From: Kribbella sp. ALI-6-A
Lineage (GTDB): Bacteria > Actinomycetota > Actinomycetes > Propionibacteriales > Kribbellaceae
DNA length: 64,000 nucleotides
NCBI RefSeq assembly: GCF_001984195.1
Contig: NZ_MTQN01000007.1
Location: 186,001 to 250,000 of the forward strand
Reading direction: 5' to 3'
A model generated the notes under the pieces. The model made no database searches, was not told the DNA's origin, and saw only the letters and a list, made by a program, of their open reading frames with translations. Positions within the stretch are counted from its first letter, which is position 1. Every line of letters starts with the position of its first letter. Both the position numbers and the translations under genes were made by a program. This document shows positions 18,932 to 27,552 of this stretch, piece after piece.

Positions 18932-20767
18932 ATGAAGCCCGTTGCCGACGGACCGCAGCTCGCGCTGCTCAGCTCCCGCAAGGAGCACCTCGCTCAGATG
19001 TTCTTCGACCGGGTGGCCGCCACGCCCAACCGGGAGGCGTTCCGGCACCCTGTCGACGACGGCTGGGCCTCCGTCACCTGGCAGCAGACCGACGAGCTGG
19101 TACGCCGGCGCGGCGCGGGACTGATCGCGCTGGGCGTCGAGCCCGAGCAGCGCGTCGCCGTCGCCGCGAACACCCGGGTCGAGTGGGTCCAGTGCTACCT
19201 GGCCGCCGTCGTCGCCGCAGCCGCGACCACCACGATCTACCCGACCACGATGGCCGGCGACGTCGCGTACATCGTCGCCGACGCCGAGGTCCAGGTCGTG
19301 TTCGCCGAGGACGCCAGCCAGGTCGACAAACTGCGTGACCACAAGGCCGACATTCCGTCGGTCCGCAAGATCGTCCTGATCGACGGCGAACCGGACCCGC
19401 AGGACGGCGACTGGGTGATCAGCCTGGCCACGCTGGACGAGCTCGGCGCCCGGCACCTCGCCGACCACCCGTCGGCGATCGACGAGCGGGTCGCGCAGAT
19501 CAAGCCCGAGCACCTGTGCACGCTGGTCTACACCTCCGGCACCACCGGGCGCCCCAAGGGTGTTCGGCTGCCGCACTCGGTGTGGACGTACGAAGGCGCC
19601 GCCGTGGAAGGGATCCGGGTGCTGAGCCCGGACGACCTGCAGTACCTGTGGCTGCCGCTGTCGCACGTCTTCGGGCAGGTGCTGCTCGCCGTACAGTTCC
19701 AGATCGGCTTCGCCACCGCGATCGACGGGCGGGTCGACAAGATCGTCGAGAACGCCGCCGTCGTCCAGCCGACGTTCATGGCCGCCGCGCCGCGCGTCTT
19801 CGAGAAGGCGCACGGGCGGATCGTCACGATGATGGAGGCCGAGGGCGGCGCGAAGCTCAAGCTGTTCCACTGGGCCTTCGGGGTCGGCGCCGAGGTCTCC
19901 AAGCTGCGGCAGCAGGGCAAGGAGCCGAGCGGCATCCTGGCGGCGAAGTACACGCTGGCCGACAAGCTGGTGCTGTCGAAGATCCGCGCCCGGTTCGGTG
20001 GCCGGATCCGGTTCTTCGTGTCCGGGTCGGCGGCGCTCGACAAGCGGCTGGCCGAGTGGTTCCACGCCGCCGGACTGCTGATCCTCGAAGGCTACGGCCT
20101 GTCCGAAACCGCGGCCGGCTCGACGCTGAACCGGCTCGACAACTACCGCCTCGGCAGCGTCGGACCGGTCTTCCCGGCGGCGGAGTTCAAGATCGCCGAG
20201 GACGGCGAGATCCTGATCAAGGGTCCCGGCGTGATGAGCGGCTACCACAACCTGCCCGACCAGACCGCCGAGGTGATCGACTCCGAGGGCTGGTTCCACA
20301 CCGGCGACATCGGGCACTTCGAGGACGAGTTCCTCTACATCACCGACCGCAAGAAGGACCTGTTCAAGACCTCCGGCGGCAAGTACGTCGCGCCGCAGGT
20401 GATCGAGGGCCGGTTCAAGATGATCTGCCCGTACGCCAGCCAGTTCCTGGTCCACGGCAGCCAGCGCAACTTCGTCACCGCGCTGGTCACCCTCGACCCC
20501 GACGCCATCGCCGGCTGGGCCGAGGCGAACGGATTGGGTGGCAAGTCGTACGCGGAGATCGTGACCTCGGATGCGGCGCACAAGATGATTCAGGGGTACG
20601 TCGACGAGTTGAACGCCGGGCTGAACCGGTGGGAGACGGTCAAGAAGTTCACGATTCTGGACCGGGATCTCACGGTCGAGGGTGGCGAGATGACGCCGAG
20701 CTTGAAGCTCAAGCGCAAGCATGTGGAGACGCAGTACGGGGATCTGCTGGACAAGATGTACGACTAG
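18932..20767 (+). CDS. Long-chain fatty-acid--CoA ligase (AMP-binding, FadD15-like)
   Basis: The 611-residue adenylate-forming enzyme activates fatty acids as acyl-AMP and then acyl-CoA. It shows the P-loop-like YTSGTTGRPKG from residue 200, EGYGLSETAAGS (motif II), HTGDIG and TDRKKDLFKTSGGKYVAP with the hinge region. The C-terminal LKLKRKHVETQYGDLLDKMY is typical of FadD15-type ligases. GGGAGG lies 6-7 bp upstream of the ATG. It is monocistronic. Chain-length preference cannot be judged. Confidence 0.92.
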   Translation: MKPVADGPQLALLSSRKEHLAQMFFDRVAATPNREAFRHPVDDGWASVTWQQTDELVRRRGAGLIALGVEPEQRVAVAANTRVEWVQCYLAAVVAAAATTTIYPTTMAGDVAYIVADAEVQVVFAEDASQVDKLRDHKADIPSVRKIVLIDGEPDPQDGDWVISLATLDELGARHLADHPSAIDERVAQIKPEHLCTLVYTSGTTGRPKGVRLPHSVWTYEGAAVEGIRVLSPDDLQYLWLPLSHVFGQVLLAVQFQIGFATAIDGRVDKIVENAAVVQPTFMAAAPRVFEKAHGRIVTMMEAEGGAKLKLFHWAFGVGAEVSKLRQQGKEPSGILAAKYTLADKLVLSKIRARFGGRIRFFVSGSAALDKRLAEWFHAAGLLILEGYGLSETAAGSTLNRLDNYRLGSVGPVFPAAEFKIAEDGEILIKGPGVMSGYHNLPDQTAEVIDSEGWFHTGDIGHFEDEFLYITDRKKDLFKTSGGKYVAPQVIEGRFKMICPYASQFLVHGSQRNFVTALVTLDPDAIAGWAEANGLGGKSYAEIVTSDAAHKMIQGYVDELNAGLNRWETVKKFTILDRDLTVEGGEMTPSLKLKRKHVETQYGDLLDKMYD

Positions 20768-20792
20768 TACGGCGGGTTTTGGGTGGAGGGGT

Positions 20793-20813
20793 GGGTCCCC
20801 CACGCGGGGACCC
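20793..20813 (+). terminator. Possible hairpin terminator after the acyl-CoA ligase
   Basis: GGGTCCCC and GGGGACCC flank the 5-base loop CACGC, 25 bp after the ligase stop. There is no T-run, so this is an intrinsic-like structure of moderate support. Confidence 0.5.
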
Positions 20814-21269
20814 TCCGCTCGCTGGCGCTCGCTGCGGTGCCCCGCTCCCGCCCGCCCTCGTCTGAGGTGTGCGGGCTGCCGCCCGCCGAGTGCGCGTGCT
20901 GGCGCCCGCTTCGAGTGCGCGCTGCCGCGCCGTCGGCGTACTGTCGCACGCTTCATTCGAGAACGGGTCGGCGAGGGGGAGTGCGCTCGGGGTGCGTGCG
21001 GGGGTTCACCGAGGACGGATCGACAGCCGAGCCGCGGAGACGTCGTAGTCGCAGAACCTGCAGGTCCTCAACCACGCGTCGTCCTCAGCCCGGGCGCTCG
21101 CCTCAACCCCTCGATCCCACACACCATTGACCAACCGCCCGCGCAAATTGTCCCCGCCTGGACCCCCACGCACCACCCCAAGCGTGGCGAGCTTGCCCAA
21201 GGCAACCGACTTCCTCACAGCTTGCTCACGATCTTCATCACACCCCGCGATCGGCCGTAACCTGGAAGC
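20814..21269 (+). other. Non-coding intergenic stretch without a recognisable gene
   Basis: This stretch of about 450 bp between the acyl-CoA ligase and the PBP holds no convincing coding sequence: candidate frames are Arg/Pro/Ser-rich with no family pattern. It starts with a GC-rich repetitive part (GCTCGCTG twice within 20 bp, several GTGCGC blocks) and ends less GC-rich near 21150-21250. No tRNA, CRISPR or operator was found. The PBP promoter probably lies in its last 100 bp, but I could not place it. Confidence 0.5.
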
Positions 21270-23372
21270 GTGGACGCAACCGGCAGGGGCGGTCGCAACC
21301 TCGTTGGGGCCGTGAACAGGTTCATCGGTCTGAGCGTGCTGTCTGGTGCGCTCGCGGCCGGGCTGGTGATTCCTTTCACCGGGCTGGTCGATCTCGGGAC
21401 GCGGAAGATGGCGGAGACGGTCGAGAGTCTGCCGCAGGAGCTGAAGACCGAGCCGTTGCAGGTTCGGAGCCGGATTCTCGCCGCGGACGGCACCGTGATC
21501 GCCACGTTGTTCGAGCAGAACCGGGTTCCGGTTCCGCTGAGCCGGATCAGTGTGGTGATGCGGCGGGCGATCGTGGCGATCGAGGACTCGCGGTTCTACG
21601 AGCACGGTGCGCTCGACGCGAAGGGCACGATGCGGGCGCTGATCCGGAACCAGACCGAGGGGTCGGTGCAGCAGGGTGGGTCGAGCATCACCCAGCAGTA
21701 CGTGAAGATGAGCCTGGTGGAGAAGGCGCGGACCGCGGAGGAGCGGGCGGCGGCGACGGCGGTGACGTATCAGCGCAAGCTGACCGAGCTGCGGTACGCG
21801 ATCGCGCTGGAGAAGGAGCTGTCCAAGGATCAGATCCTGGAGCGGTACCTGAATCTGGCGAACTTCGGCGACGGCACGTACGGCGTACAGGCTGCGGCCC
21901 AGCATTACTTCGGCACGACCGCCGCCAAGCTGAACCTGCCGCAGGCGGCGCTGCTGGCCGGGCTGGTGAAGAACCCGACCGGCTACGACCCGACGAACAA
22001 CGCGAAGCGGGCCAAGGATCGCCGCGACCTGGTGCTGCGCCGGATGCAGGAACTCGGGCTGATCAGCGCGAAGCAGGCCAACGACGCGATCCGGACGCCG
22101 GTGTTCAACCCGAAGAAGATGCAGAAGATCCCGAACGGCTGTGCCGGGTCCCGCTACCCGTTCTACTGCGCGTACGTCGTGTCGAAGCTGCTGCAGAATC
22201 CGGCGCTGGGCCCGACCGCGAAGCACCGGGAGCACTACCTGAAGACCGGCGGGCTGTCGGTGACGACGTCGCTGGATCCCAGGATCCAGGCGGCCGCGCA
22301 GGCGTCGATCAACGAGCACACCAAGCCCCGCGACAGCGCCGTCGCCGCGATCACCGTGATCGAGCCGGGCACGGGGGTGGTCAAGGCGATGGTGCAGAGC
22401 AAGCCGTACGGCAACGGCAAGAACCAGACGGCGTACAACTACAACGTCGAGAAGTCGTATCCCGGCGGGTACGGCGGCTTCCAGAACGGTTCGACGATGA
22501 AGGCGTTCACGATCGCGGCGGCGATCGAGAGGGGCCTGCCGCTCGACTACCGGATCAACTCGCCGGAGCAGATCGACCTCAGCAACAAGCCGTTCCGGAC
22601 CTGCAAGGGGTGGACCAAGGCCCCGGACTACAAGCCGCGCAACTCGACCACGAGCGGCAACCTGACCATGGTCGAGGCCGCCAAGGCGTCGACGAACACC
22701 TACTTCCTCCAACTGTCCCAGCGGACCGGGCTGTGTGCGCCGGCCACCATCGCGGCCAAGCTGGGCATGTACAACGCCCAGGCGCTCGGGCCGCTCGACC
22801 AGGTGGTGTCGTTCACCCTCGGCGTCGGCTACGTGACGCCGCTGATGCTGTCGAACGCGTACGCGACCTTCGCTGCTCGCGGCAAGTACTGCACCCCGGT
22901 CCTGGTCACCGCGATCCAGGACAAGTCCCGCAAGCCGATCAGCACTCCGGGGCCTTCCTGCCGGCAGGCGATCTCGCCGGAGGTGGCTGACGGTGTGAAC
23001 CGGGTGCTGAGCGCCGTGATGGAGCCCGGTGGCACCGGTGGCCGGCTCAACTTCGGCAGCTGGGACCTGGCCGGCAAGACCGGAACGATCCAGGACAACG
23101 AGGCGGTCTGGTACGCCGGCTACGCGCCGAACCTGGCCGCGGCGTCCGTGGTGGCCGACGCGAACCTGCCGTACACGAACCTGATGTACGGCCACACCCT
23201 CGACGGCCGCGACATCGCCGACCCGACCGGGTCCGGTACGGCGGGGCCGCTGTGGAAGACCACGATGCAGCGGGCGCTGCCCGGCCTGCCGCTGCTTCGC
23301 TTCACGGCGCCACCGGCCAAGATGCTGGGCGGGCAGGACAAGCCCCCGGCCGACGTCAGCGTGGAGCGCTAG
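21270..23372 (+). CDS. Bifunctional penicillin-binding protein (class A, GT51 plus transpeptidase)
   Basis: This 700-residue peptidoglycan synthase has a short cytoplasmic tail and one N-terminal membrane anchor (about 16-42). The GT51 domain carries the catalytic Glu105 in EDSRFYEHG and GGSSITQQYVK. The transpeptidase domain has Ser408-Thr-Met-Lys (SxxK), STN within KASTNTYF (SxN) and Lys603-Thr-Gly (KTG). The GTG start at 21270 follows CTGGAAG. There is no PASTA domain or long C-terminal tail. The MarR-regulated gene pair downstream appears independent because it has its own promoter. Confidence 0.94.
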   Translation: MDATGRGGRNLVGAVNRFIGLSVLSGALAAGLVIPFTGLVDLGTRKMAETVESLPQELKTEPLQVRSRILAADGTVIATLFEQNRVPVPLSRISVVMRRAIVAIEDSRFYEHGALDAKGTMRALIRNQTEGSVQQGGSSITQQYVKMSLVEKARTAEERAAATAVTYQRKLTELRYAIALEKELSKDQILERYLNLANFGDGTYGVQAAAQHYFGTTAAKLNLPQAALLAGLVKNPTGYDPTNNAKRAKDRRDLVLRRMQELGLISAKQANDAIRTPVFNPKKMQKIPNGCAGSRYPFYCAYVVSKLLQNPALGPTAKHREHYLKTGGLSVTTSLDPRIQAAAQASINEHTKPRDSAVAAITVIEPGTGVVKAMVQSKPYGNGKNQTAYNYNVEKSYPGGYGGFQNGSTMKAFTIAAAIERGLPLDYRINSPEQIDLSNKPFRTCKGWTKAPDYKPRNSTTSGNLTMVEAAKASTNTYFLQLSQRTGLCAPATIAAKLGMYNAQALGPLDQVVSFTLGVGYVTPLMLSNAYATFAARGKYCTPVLVTAIQDKSRKPISTPGPSCRQAISPEVADGVNRVLSAVMEPGGTGGRLNFGSWDLAGKTGTIQDNEAVWYAGYAPNLAAASVVADANLPYTNLMYGHTLDGRDIADPTGSGTAGPLWKTTMQRALPGLPLLRFTAPPAKMLGGQDKPPADVSVER

Positions 23373-23389
23373 ACCCGGCTGGAAAAATC

Positions 23390-23404
23390 TATGCGATTCG
23401 CATA
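23390..23404. promoter_or_regulatory. Perfect 15-bp palindromic operator (TATGCGA-T-TCGCATA) in a leaderless promoter
   Basis: TATGCGATTCGCATA is a perfect palindrome. TACATT (23403-23408) is a plausible -10 and places the transcription start at or next to the ATG at 23415, making a leaderless mRNA. A weak -35 (TGGAAA, 23380-23385) is 17 bp upstream, so the palindrome fills the spacer. The MarR-type gene downstream makes autorepression likely; this is inference. Confidence 0.65.
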
Positions 23405-23414
23405 CATTGTCCAT

Positions 23415-23795
23415 ATGTCGCACGCCCTCGAAGCAGCCGTCGTCACCTGGCACGAGGCGGTCAACGCCGGAGACCTCGACCGCAGCGTCGCCGCCGTCAC
23501 CGATCCAGTCGTTGTCCTGGGTCCGAAAGGCGCTGGCCCACTGACGCCGGCCGAGTTCGCCGACTGGGTGCAGCGCTCCGGCATCACGCTGACGCCGCGC
23601 TCGTGGCATCCGATCAGCGACCGGCTGATGGTTGTCGAGCAAGACGCCAGCTGGCCGGAGAGCCAAGGCCCTACCAGGGTCGCCACGGTCTTCCGGGCGA
23701 CCGAGGACAAGGTCTCCGCGTCGCTGCGTCTCCCGGATCTGCACTCCGCGCTGGAGCTCGCCTACATCTGCCGAGAACTGGCCGCGACCGAATGA
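23415..23795 (+). CDS. NTF2/SnoaL-like small protein
   Basis: The 126-residue protein resembles SnoaL-like/NTF2-fold polyketide-cyclase-type domains: it starts MSHALEAAVVTWHEAVNAGD, then DLDRSVAAVTDPVVVLGPKG, the usual helix-then-beta opening of the fold. Activity is unknown. I prefer the ATG at 23415 because the alternative ATG at 23391 lies inside the operator palindrome and a -10 element sits just before 23415. The stop overlaps the MarR start by 4 bp (ATGA), so the two are co-translated and probably functionally linked. Confidence 0.7.
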   Translation: MSHALEAAVVTWHEAVNAGDLDRSVAAVTDPVVVLGPKGAGPLTPAEFADWVQRSGITLTPRSWHPISDRLMVVEQDASWPESQGPTRVATVFRATEDKVSASLRLPDLHSALELAYICRELAATE

Positions 23796-24232
23796 CCGCG
23801 GAACCCGGACCGGGGCAGACCCTCTTCCAATTCGTCCGTCACTGGTCGCGGCGCTGGAACGGCGACGACGAGGTGTCCGAGCAAGGCCGCCTCGTGCTCG
23901 TCACCGAAGCCGTTCGAGCCGTCAGCGCGCGCGAGGCCGCGACGATCAACGCCATCGCGCGAGAGATCGCCATCGATCAGAGTGGCGCTTCCCGGCTGGT
24001 GAAGAGCGCTGTCGCCGCGGGCTACCTCGAGCTGACGACCTCACCCACCGATGCCCGCCGGCGCGAGGTCGCGGTCACCACAGCCGGTGATCGCATGCTG
24101 AAGGACGCGCATCGGTGGCAGGAGAAGGTCTTCGACGACCTGACCGCACACTGGTCGCCCCGGCAGCGCGACGACTTCCAGCGGTCGATGCTGGATCTGG
24201 TCGAGCGGTCGCACGCCCGGATGGACAGCTGA
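23792..24232 (+). CDS. MarR-family transcriptional regulator
   Basis: The 146-residue winged-helix protein shows the MarR pattern: AREIAIDQSGASRLVKSAVAAGYLEL as recognition helix, then SPTDARRREVAVTTAGDRML as wing, and a long C-terminal dimerisation helix. It is encoded as the second gene behind a palindromic operator at 23390, and is therefore likely autoregulatory. Its ligand may relate to the NTF2-like partner protein. Its stop lies 3 bp from the convergent PHP gene. Confidence 0.85.
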   Translation: MTAEPGPGQTLFQFVRHWSRRWNGDDEVSEQGRLVLVTEAVRAVSAREAATINAIAREIAIDQSGASRLVKSAVAAGYLELTTSPTDARRREVAVTTAGDRMLKDAHRWQEKVFDDLTAHWSPRQRDDFQRSMLDLVERSHARMDS

Positions 24233-24235
24233 GCC

Positions 24236-25084
24236 CTAGCCAACGCCGAGCACACGAGCAGGTGGCACCCGGCGAGTCAGCCACGGCTCGGTCGGTGAGC
24301 TTCCAGGAACGAAGCCGGCAGCGCTCGCCACCTGTGCCGCATCGGCGAGGCCGGTGGCGAGGGCTTCGGGAAGGTGGGCGTCGCTGCCGAAGGTGAGCAG
24401 CTGGCCGCCCACCTCGCGCCACCAGCCGAGGATGGTTGGATCCAGCGGCAGCCGGGTGTTGAACTCCAGCGCCCGTTCACCGTCGGCCAACGCCCGCAGC
24501 GCGGCCCGGAGCTCCTCCTCGAAGTCGCGAGGATCGAACGGCCCTGGCCACGACCGCACGGGATAGTCGATGTGGCCGAAGACGGTGAAAGCGTCGGAAC
24601 CGGCGACCATCCGGGGGATCTCGGCGAGGTACTCCCGGAACACCTCGTCGGCCGCACGCCGCGGGAACAACTCCCACGGCTCGGCCATCGAGTCCCCGTC
24701 CGGCAGGCAGTGCAGCGACCCGATCACCCGATCGAAGGTGCCCTGGGCAAGTAGTTCGGCGACCTCCGCAGCGTGGAGGTGCGGCTGGCCGACCTCCATC
24801 CCGGTGAGGATCCGCAGTTGCGGGTACGCCGCGCGGCAGCGATCGACGCATTCCAGATAGCCGGCGACATCGAGCACCGGCGCCCGGAGGATCCCGTCGG
24901 TCACCAGGTCGGGGAACCTCGGTGCCAGGAAGCCGGCGCGGAACGGCGTGAAGTCGACGTGCTCGGTGAAGGCGACCGCGGGCAGGCCGAGCTCGACGGC
25001 TCGGGCGCAGGTCGCGTCCATCGCGCCGCGGTCGGCGTCCCAGGACCACTCGCTGTGCACATGGCCGTCCGCCGGCAGCTCCAT
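24236..25084 (-). CDS. PHP-domain phosphatase (histidinol-phosphatase-like)
   Basis: The 282-residue PHP metalloenzyme has the expected metal-binding motifs: HVHSEWSWD near the N-terminus, AFTEHVDF, GMEVG, GSLHCLP, FGHIDYP and GSDAH. Proteins of this type hydrolyse histidinol phosphate or other phosphomonoesters. No his genes are nearby, so the substrate is open. ATG 25084 follows GGAGAC. The gene is divergent from the ABC exporter operon with a 56-bp shared upstream region. Confidence 0.85.
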   Translation of the reverse strand: MELPADGHVHSEWSWDADRGAMDATCARAVELGLPAVAFTEHVDFTPFRAGFLAPRFPDLVTDGILRAPVLDVAGYLECVDRCRAAYPQLRILTGMEVGQPHLHAAEVAELLAQGTFDRVIGSLHCLPDGDSMAEPWELFPRRAADEVFREYLAEIPRMVAGSDAFTVFGHIDYPVRSWPGPFDPRDFEEELRAALRALADGERALEFNTRLPLDPTILGWWREVGGQLLTFGSDAHLPEALATGLADAAQVASAAGFVPGSSPTEPWLTRRVPPARVLGVG

Positions 25085-25109
25085 GTCTCCATTGTGGCGG
25101 GCTTGACCC

Positions 25110-25122
25110 TGACGCAACGTCA
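25110..25122. promoter_or_regulatory. Palindrome TGACG-CAA-CGTCA, candidate MerR operator
   Basis: A perfect 13-bp inverted repeat lies in the 56-bp divergent region, preceded by TTGACC (25103-25108, possible -35 for the plus strand). MerR-family operators are palindromes in long promoter spacers, and the operon it faces ends with a MerR regulator. No convincing -10 was found, so the promoter assignment is tentative. Confidence 0.45.
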
Positions 25123-25140
25123 ACCCTCCACCCTGAGGTC

Positions 25141-25938
25141 ATGCACAGCACACAACAGAGAACAACCGATCCGGCGATCCGGATCCAGGGCCTGGAGAAG
25201 TCGTACGGCGAGCTCGCGGTTCTGCGCGGCGTGGACCTCGAGGTGGAGCGCGGCAGCGTGTTCGCCCTGCTCGGTTCGAACGGCGCGGGCAAGACCACCG
25301 TCGTACGGATCCTGGCCACGCTGCTCAAGGCCGACGGGGGCACGGCCGTCGTCAACGGCTTCGACGTCGCGACGCAACCGTCGAACGTGCGGGAGTCGTT
25401 CAGCCTCACCGGTCAGTTCGCCGCGGTCGACGAGATCCTCAGCGGGCGGGAGAACCTGGTGCTGGTCGCGAAGCTGCGCCACCTTCCGGACCCGGGCGCG
25501 ATCGCGGACGGCCTGCTGGAGCGTTTCTCGCTGACCGGCGCGGGCGCGCGCAAGGTGTCGGCGTACTCGGGTGGCATGCGCCGGCGGCTGGACATCGCGA
25601 TGAGCCTGATCGGGGATCCGCCGGTGATCTTCCTGGACGAGCCGACGACCGGGCTCGACCCCGAGGCCCGCGTCGAGGTGTGGGAGACCGTGCGTGGCCT
25701 GGCCGGTCGCGGTACGACGGTGTTGCTCACCACGCAGTACCTCGAGGAGGCCGAGCAGCTCGCCGACCGGATCGCGATCCTGCACCAGGGCCGGATCATC
25801 GTGAACGGCACCCTGGCCGAGCTCAAGCAGCTGCTGCCGCCCGCCGAGGTCGAGTACGTCGAGAAACAGCCGTCGCTCGAGGACGTCTTCTTCGCGGTCG
25901 TCGGCGATGCCAACCACGACCGCCAGAGCAGGAGCTGA
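25141..25938 (+). CDS. ABC transporter ATP-binding protein (DrrA-like drug exporter)
   Basis: The 265-residue ATPase has Walker A GSNGAGKT, signature YSGGMRRRLDIAMSL, Walker B VIFLDEPTTGLD and the H-loop position replaced by Gln in LTTQYLEEAEQLAD, a known feature of DrrA-type exporters. The C-terminal EVEYVEKQPSLEDVFF is also typical of that family. It energises the permease encoded 8 bp downstream and probably exports a drug-like or lipid substrate. The ATG follows CTGAGG. Confidence 0.92.
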   Translation: MHSTQQRTTDPAIRIQGLEKSYGELAVLRGVDLEVERGSVFALLGSNGAGKTTVVRILATLLKADGGTAVVNGFDVATQPSNVRESFSLTGQFAAVDEILSGRENLVLVAKLRHLPDPGAIADGLLERFSLTGAGARKVSAYSGGMRRRLDIAMSLIGDPPVIFLDEPTTGLDPEARVEVWETVRGLAGRGTTVLLTTQYLEEAEQLADRIAILHQGRIIVNGTLAELKQLLPPAEVEYVEKQPSLEDVFFAVVGDANHDRQSRS

Positions 25939-25946
25939 GGACCGCC

Positions 25947-26708
25947 ATGGCCACGTACTTCTTCGCCGACACCGCTGCCCTCACCGGGCGGACGCTGCGG
26001 CATGTCACCCGCAGCCTGGACACCGTGCTGACGACCGCGATCCTGCCGATCGTGATGATGCTGATGTTCGTCTACGTGTTCGGCGGCGCGATCGACACCG
26101 GTCAGGGCCGGTACGTCGACTACCTGCTGCCCGGCATTCTGCTGATCACGATCGGCTCGGGCGTCTCCTACACCGCGTTCCGGCTGTTCATGGACCTGAA
26201 GAGCGGCATCTTCGAGCGCTTTCAGTCGATGCCGATCGCCCGGTCCGGCGTGTTGTGGGCGCACGTGCTGACCTCGCTCGTCGCGAACCTGATCTCGCTG
26301 GTGGTCGTCGTCGGCGTCGCCGTGCTGATGGGCTTCCGCTCGGGCGCCGGCGTGCTGTCATGGCTCGGCATCCTGGGCATGCTGGTCCTGTTCATCCTCG
26401 CGCTGACCTGGATCGCGGTGATCGTGGGACTGTCGGCGTCCTCGGTCGACGGGGTGGGCGTGTTCTCGTACCCGCTGATCTTCCTGCCGTTCGTGAGCTC
26501 GGCGTTCGTGCCCACGCAGACCATGCCGGGACCGCTGCGCTGGTTCGCGGAGAACCAGCCGGTGACGTCGATCGTCAACACGATCCGGAGCCTGTTCGCC
26601 GAGCAGCCGGCCGGCGGCGACAGCTGGACCGCGCTGGTGTGGTCCGCCGGCATCGTGGTGATCGCGTACGGCGGGGCGATGGTCGCCTACCGCCGCAAGA
26701 TCGCCTGA
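25947..26708 (+). CDS. ABC-2-type exporter permease (DrrB-like)
   Basis: The 253-residue protein has six predicted membrane segments. Segments include AILPIVMMLMFVYVFGGAI and LLPGILLITIGSGVSYTA. Conserved DrrB-like features are FERFQSMPIARSGVLW and the PVTSIVNTIRSLF segment near the C-terminus. It is preceded by CTGAGG, 8 bp after the ATPase gene. It forms the membrane half of the exporter. Confidence 0.92.
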   Translation: MATYFFADTAALTGRTLRHVTRSLDTVLTTAILPIVMMLMFVYVFGGAIDTGQGRYVDYLLPGILLITIGSGVSYTAFRLFMDLKSGIFERFQSMPIARSGVLWAHVLTSLVANLISLVVVVGVAVLMGFRSGAGVLSWLGILGMLVLFILALTWIAVIVGLSASSVDGVGVFSYPLIFLPFVSSAFVPTQTMPGPLRWFAENQPVTSIVNTIRSLFAEQPAGGDSWTALVWSAGIVVIAYGGAMVAYRRKIA

Positions 26709-26722
26709 GGCAGGCTGATCCC

Positions 26723-27523
26723 ATGCTCACCATCAGCCGGCTGGCGGCGTACGCGGGGGTGACGGTCCGGGCGGTCCGTCACTACCACCAGATCGGGTTG
26801 CTGCCCGAGCCGGAGCGCGATCACTCCGGCTACCGGTCGTACGACGCAGCCGCGGTGGTGCGGCTGATCCGGATCCACACCCTCGCCGAGGCGGGCGTGC
26901 CGTTGGCCCGCGTGCAGGAGCTGCTGGACGCCGGCCCGGAGGCGTTCGCCGGCGGCGTCGCGGAGATCGACCGCGAACTGCGCGCCGAGATCCGGCGGCT
27001 GCAGGACAACCGCCGGCGGATCGCGCGGCTCGCCGCGGGGGAGCAGCTGGCCCTGCCGCAGAGCGTCGTGGACTATCTCGACCGGCTGCGCGGCCTGGGG
27101 GTCGACGAGCGCTACATCGCACTGGAGCGGGACGCCTGGATCATGGTCGCGGCGCAGGCGCCGGACCTCGTCGACCACGTCATCGCGCAGAAGCACCGCG
27201 ACCTGGACGATCCCGACATGGTGCGGCTCTACGAGTTGCTGAGTGAGGTGTTCGACTGGCGGACCGACGATCCGCGGGTGGTCGAGATCGCCGACCTCGT
27301 GGAGCGGCGGATGATTCGTGCGGTCGAGGCCGGCGAGCTGGGTGACGGCGTCGACAACCCGTTCGTCGACCTGCTGGACGCCACCATGCTCGAGTCCTCG
27401 CCGATCGCGCAGCGGATCGTGGCGATCCTGGAAGAGCGCGGCTGGCAGGGCTGGACCAGCATCAAGCGCGTGCCCGCCGACCGGGTCGGCGCACTCACCG
27501 ACGGGTCCATGACCCGAAGGTAG
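26723..27523 (+). CDS. MerR-family regulator with C-terminal effector region
   Basis: The 266-residue protein has an N-terminal MerR winged helix (ISRLAAYAGVTVRAVRHYHQ, then YDAAAVVRLIRIHTLAEAGV) and a coiled-coil (EIDRELRAEIRRLQDNRRRI). A roughly 150-residue C-terminal domain follows that is not a metal-binding MerR tail. It is the third gene of the drug-exporter operon (14 bp after the permease), so it likely senses the exported compound and controls the operon, possibly through the TGACG/CGTCA palindrome at 25110. The effector is unknown. Confidence 0.87.
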   Translation: MLTISRLAAYAGVTVRAVRHYHQIGLLPEPERDHSGYRSYDAAAVVRLIRIHTLAEAGVPLARVQELLDAGPEAFAGGVAEIDRELRAEIRRLQDNRRRIARLAAGEQLALPQSVVDYLDRLRGLGVDERYIALERDAWIMVAAQAPDLVDHVIAQKHRDLDDPDMVRLYELLSEVFDWRTDDPRVVEIADLVERRMIRAVEAGELGDGVDNPFVDLLDATMLESSPIAQRIVAILEERGWQGWTSIKRVPADRVGALTDGSMTRR

Positions 27524-27552
27524 GCAGCCGGCGTTGCGACTGGGTCCGTAGC

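Noticed and set aside
18908..20956. Long antisense frame opposite the acyl-CoA ligase
   Set aside because: Low-complexity Arg/Asp-rich translation; the forward gene is unambiguous.
20814..21269. Possible tRNA or small-protein gene in the long intergenic region
   Set aside because: No cloverleaf, no T-loop consensus and no plausible coding frame was found.
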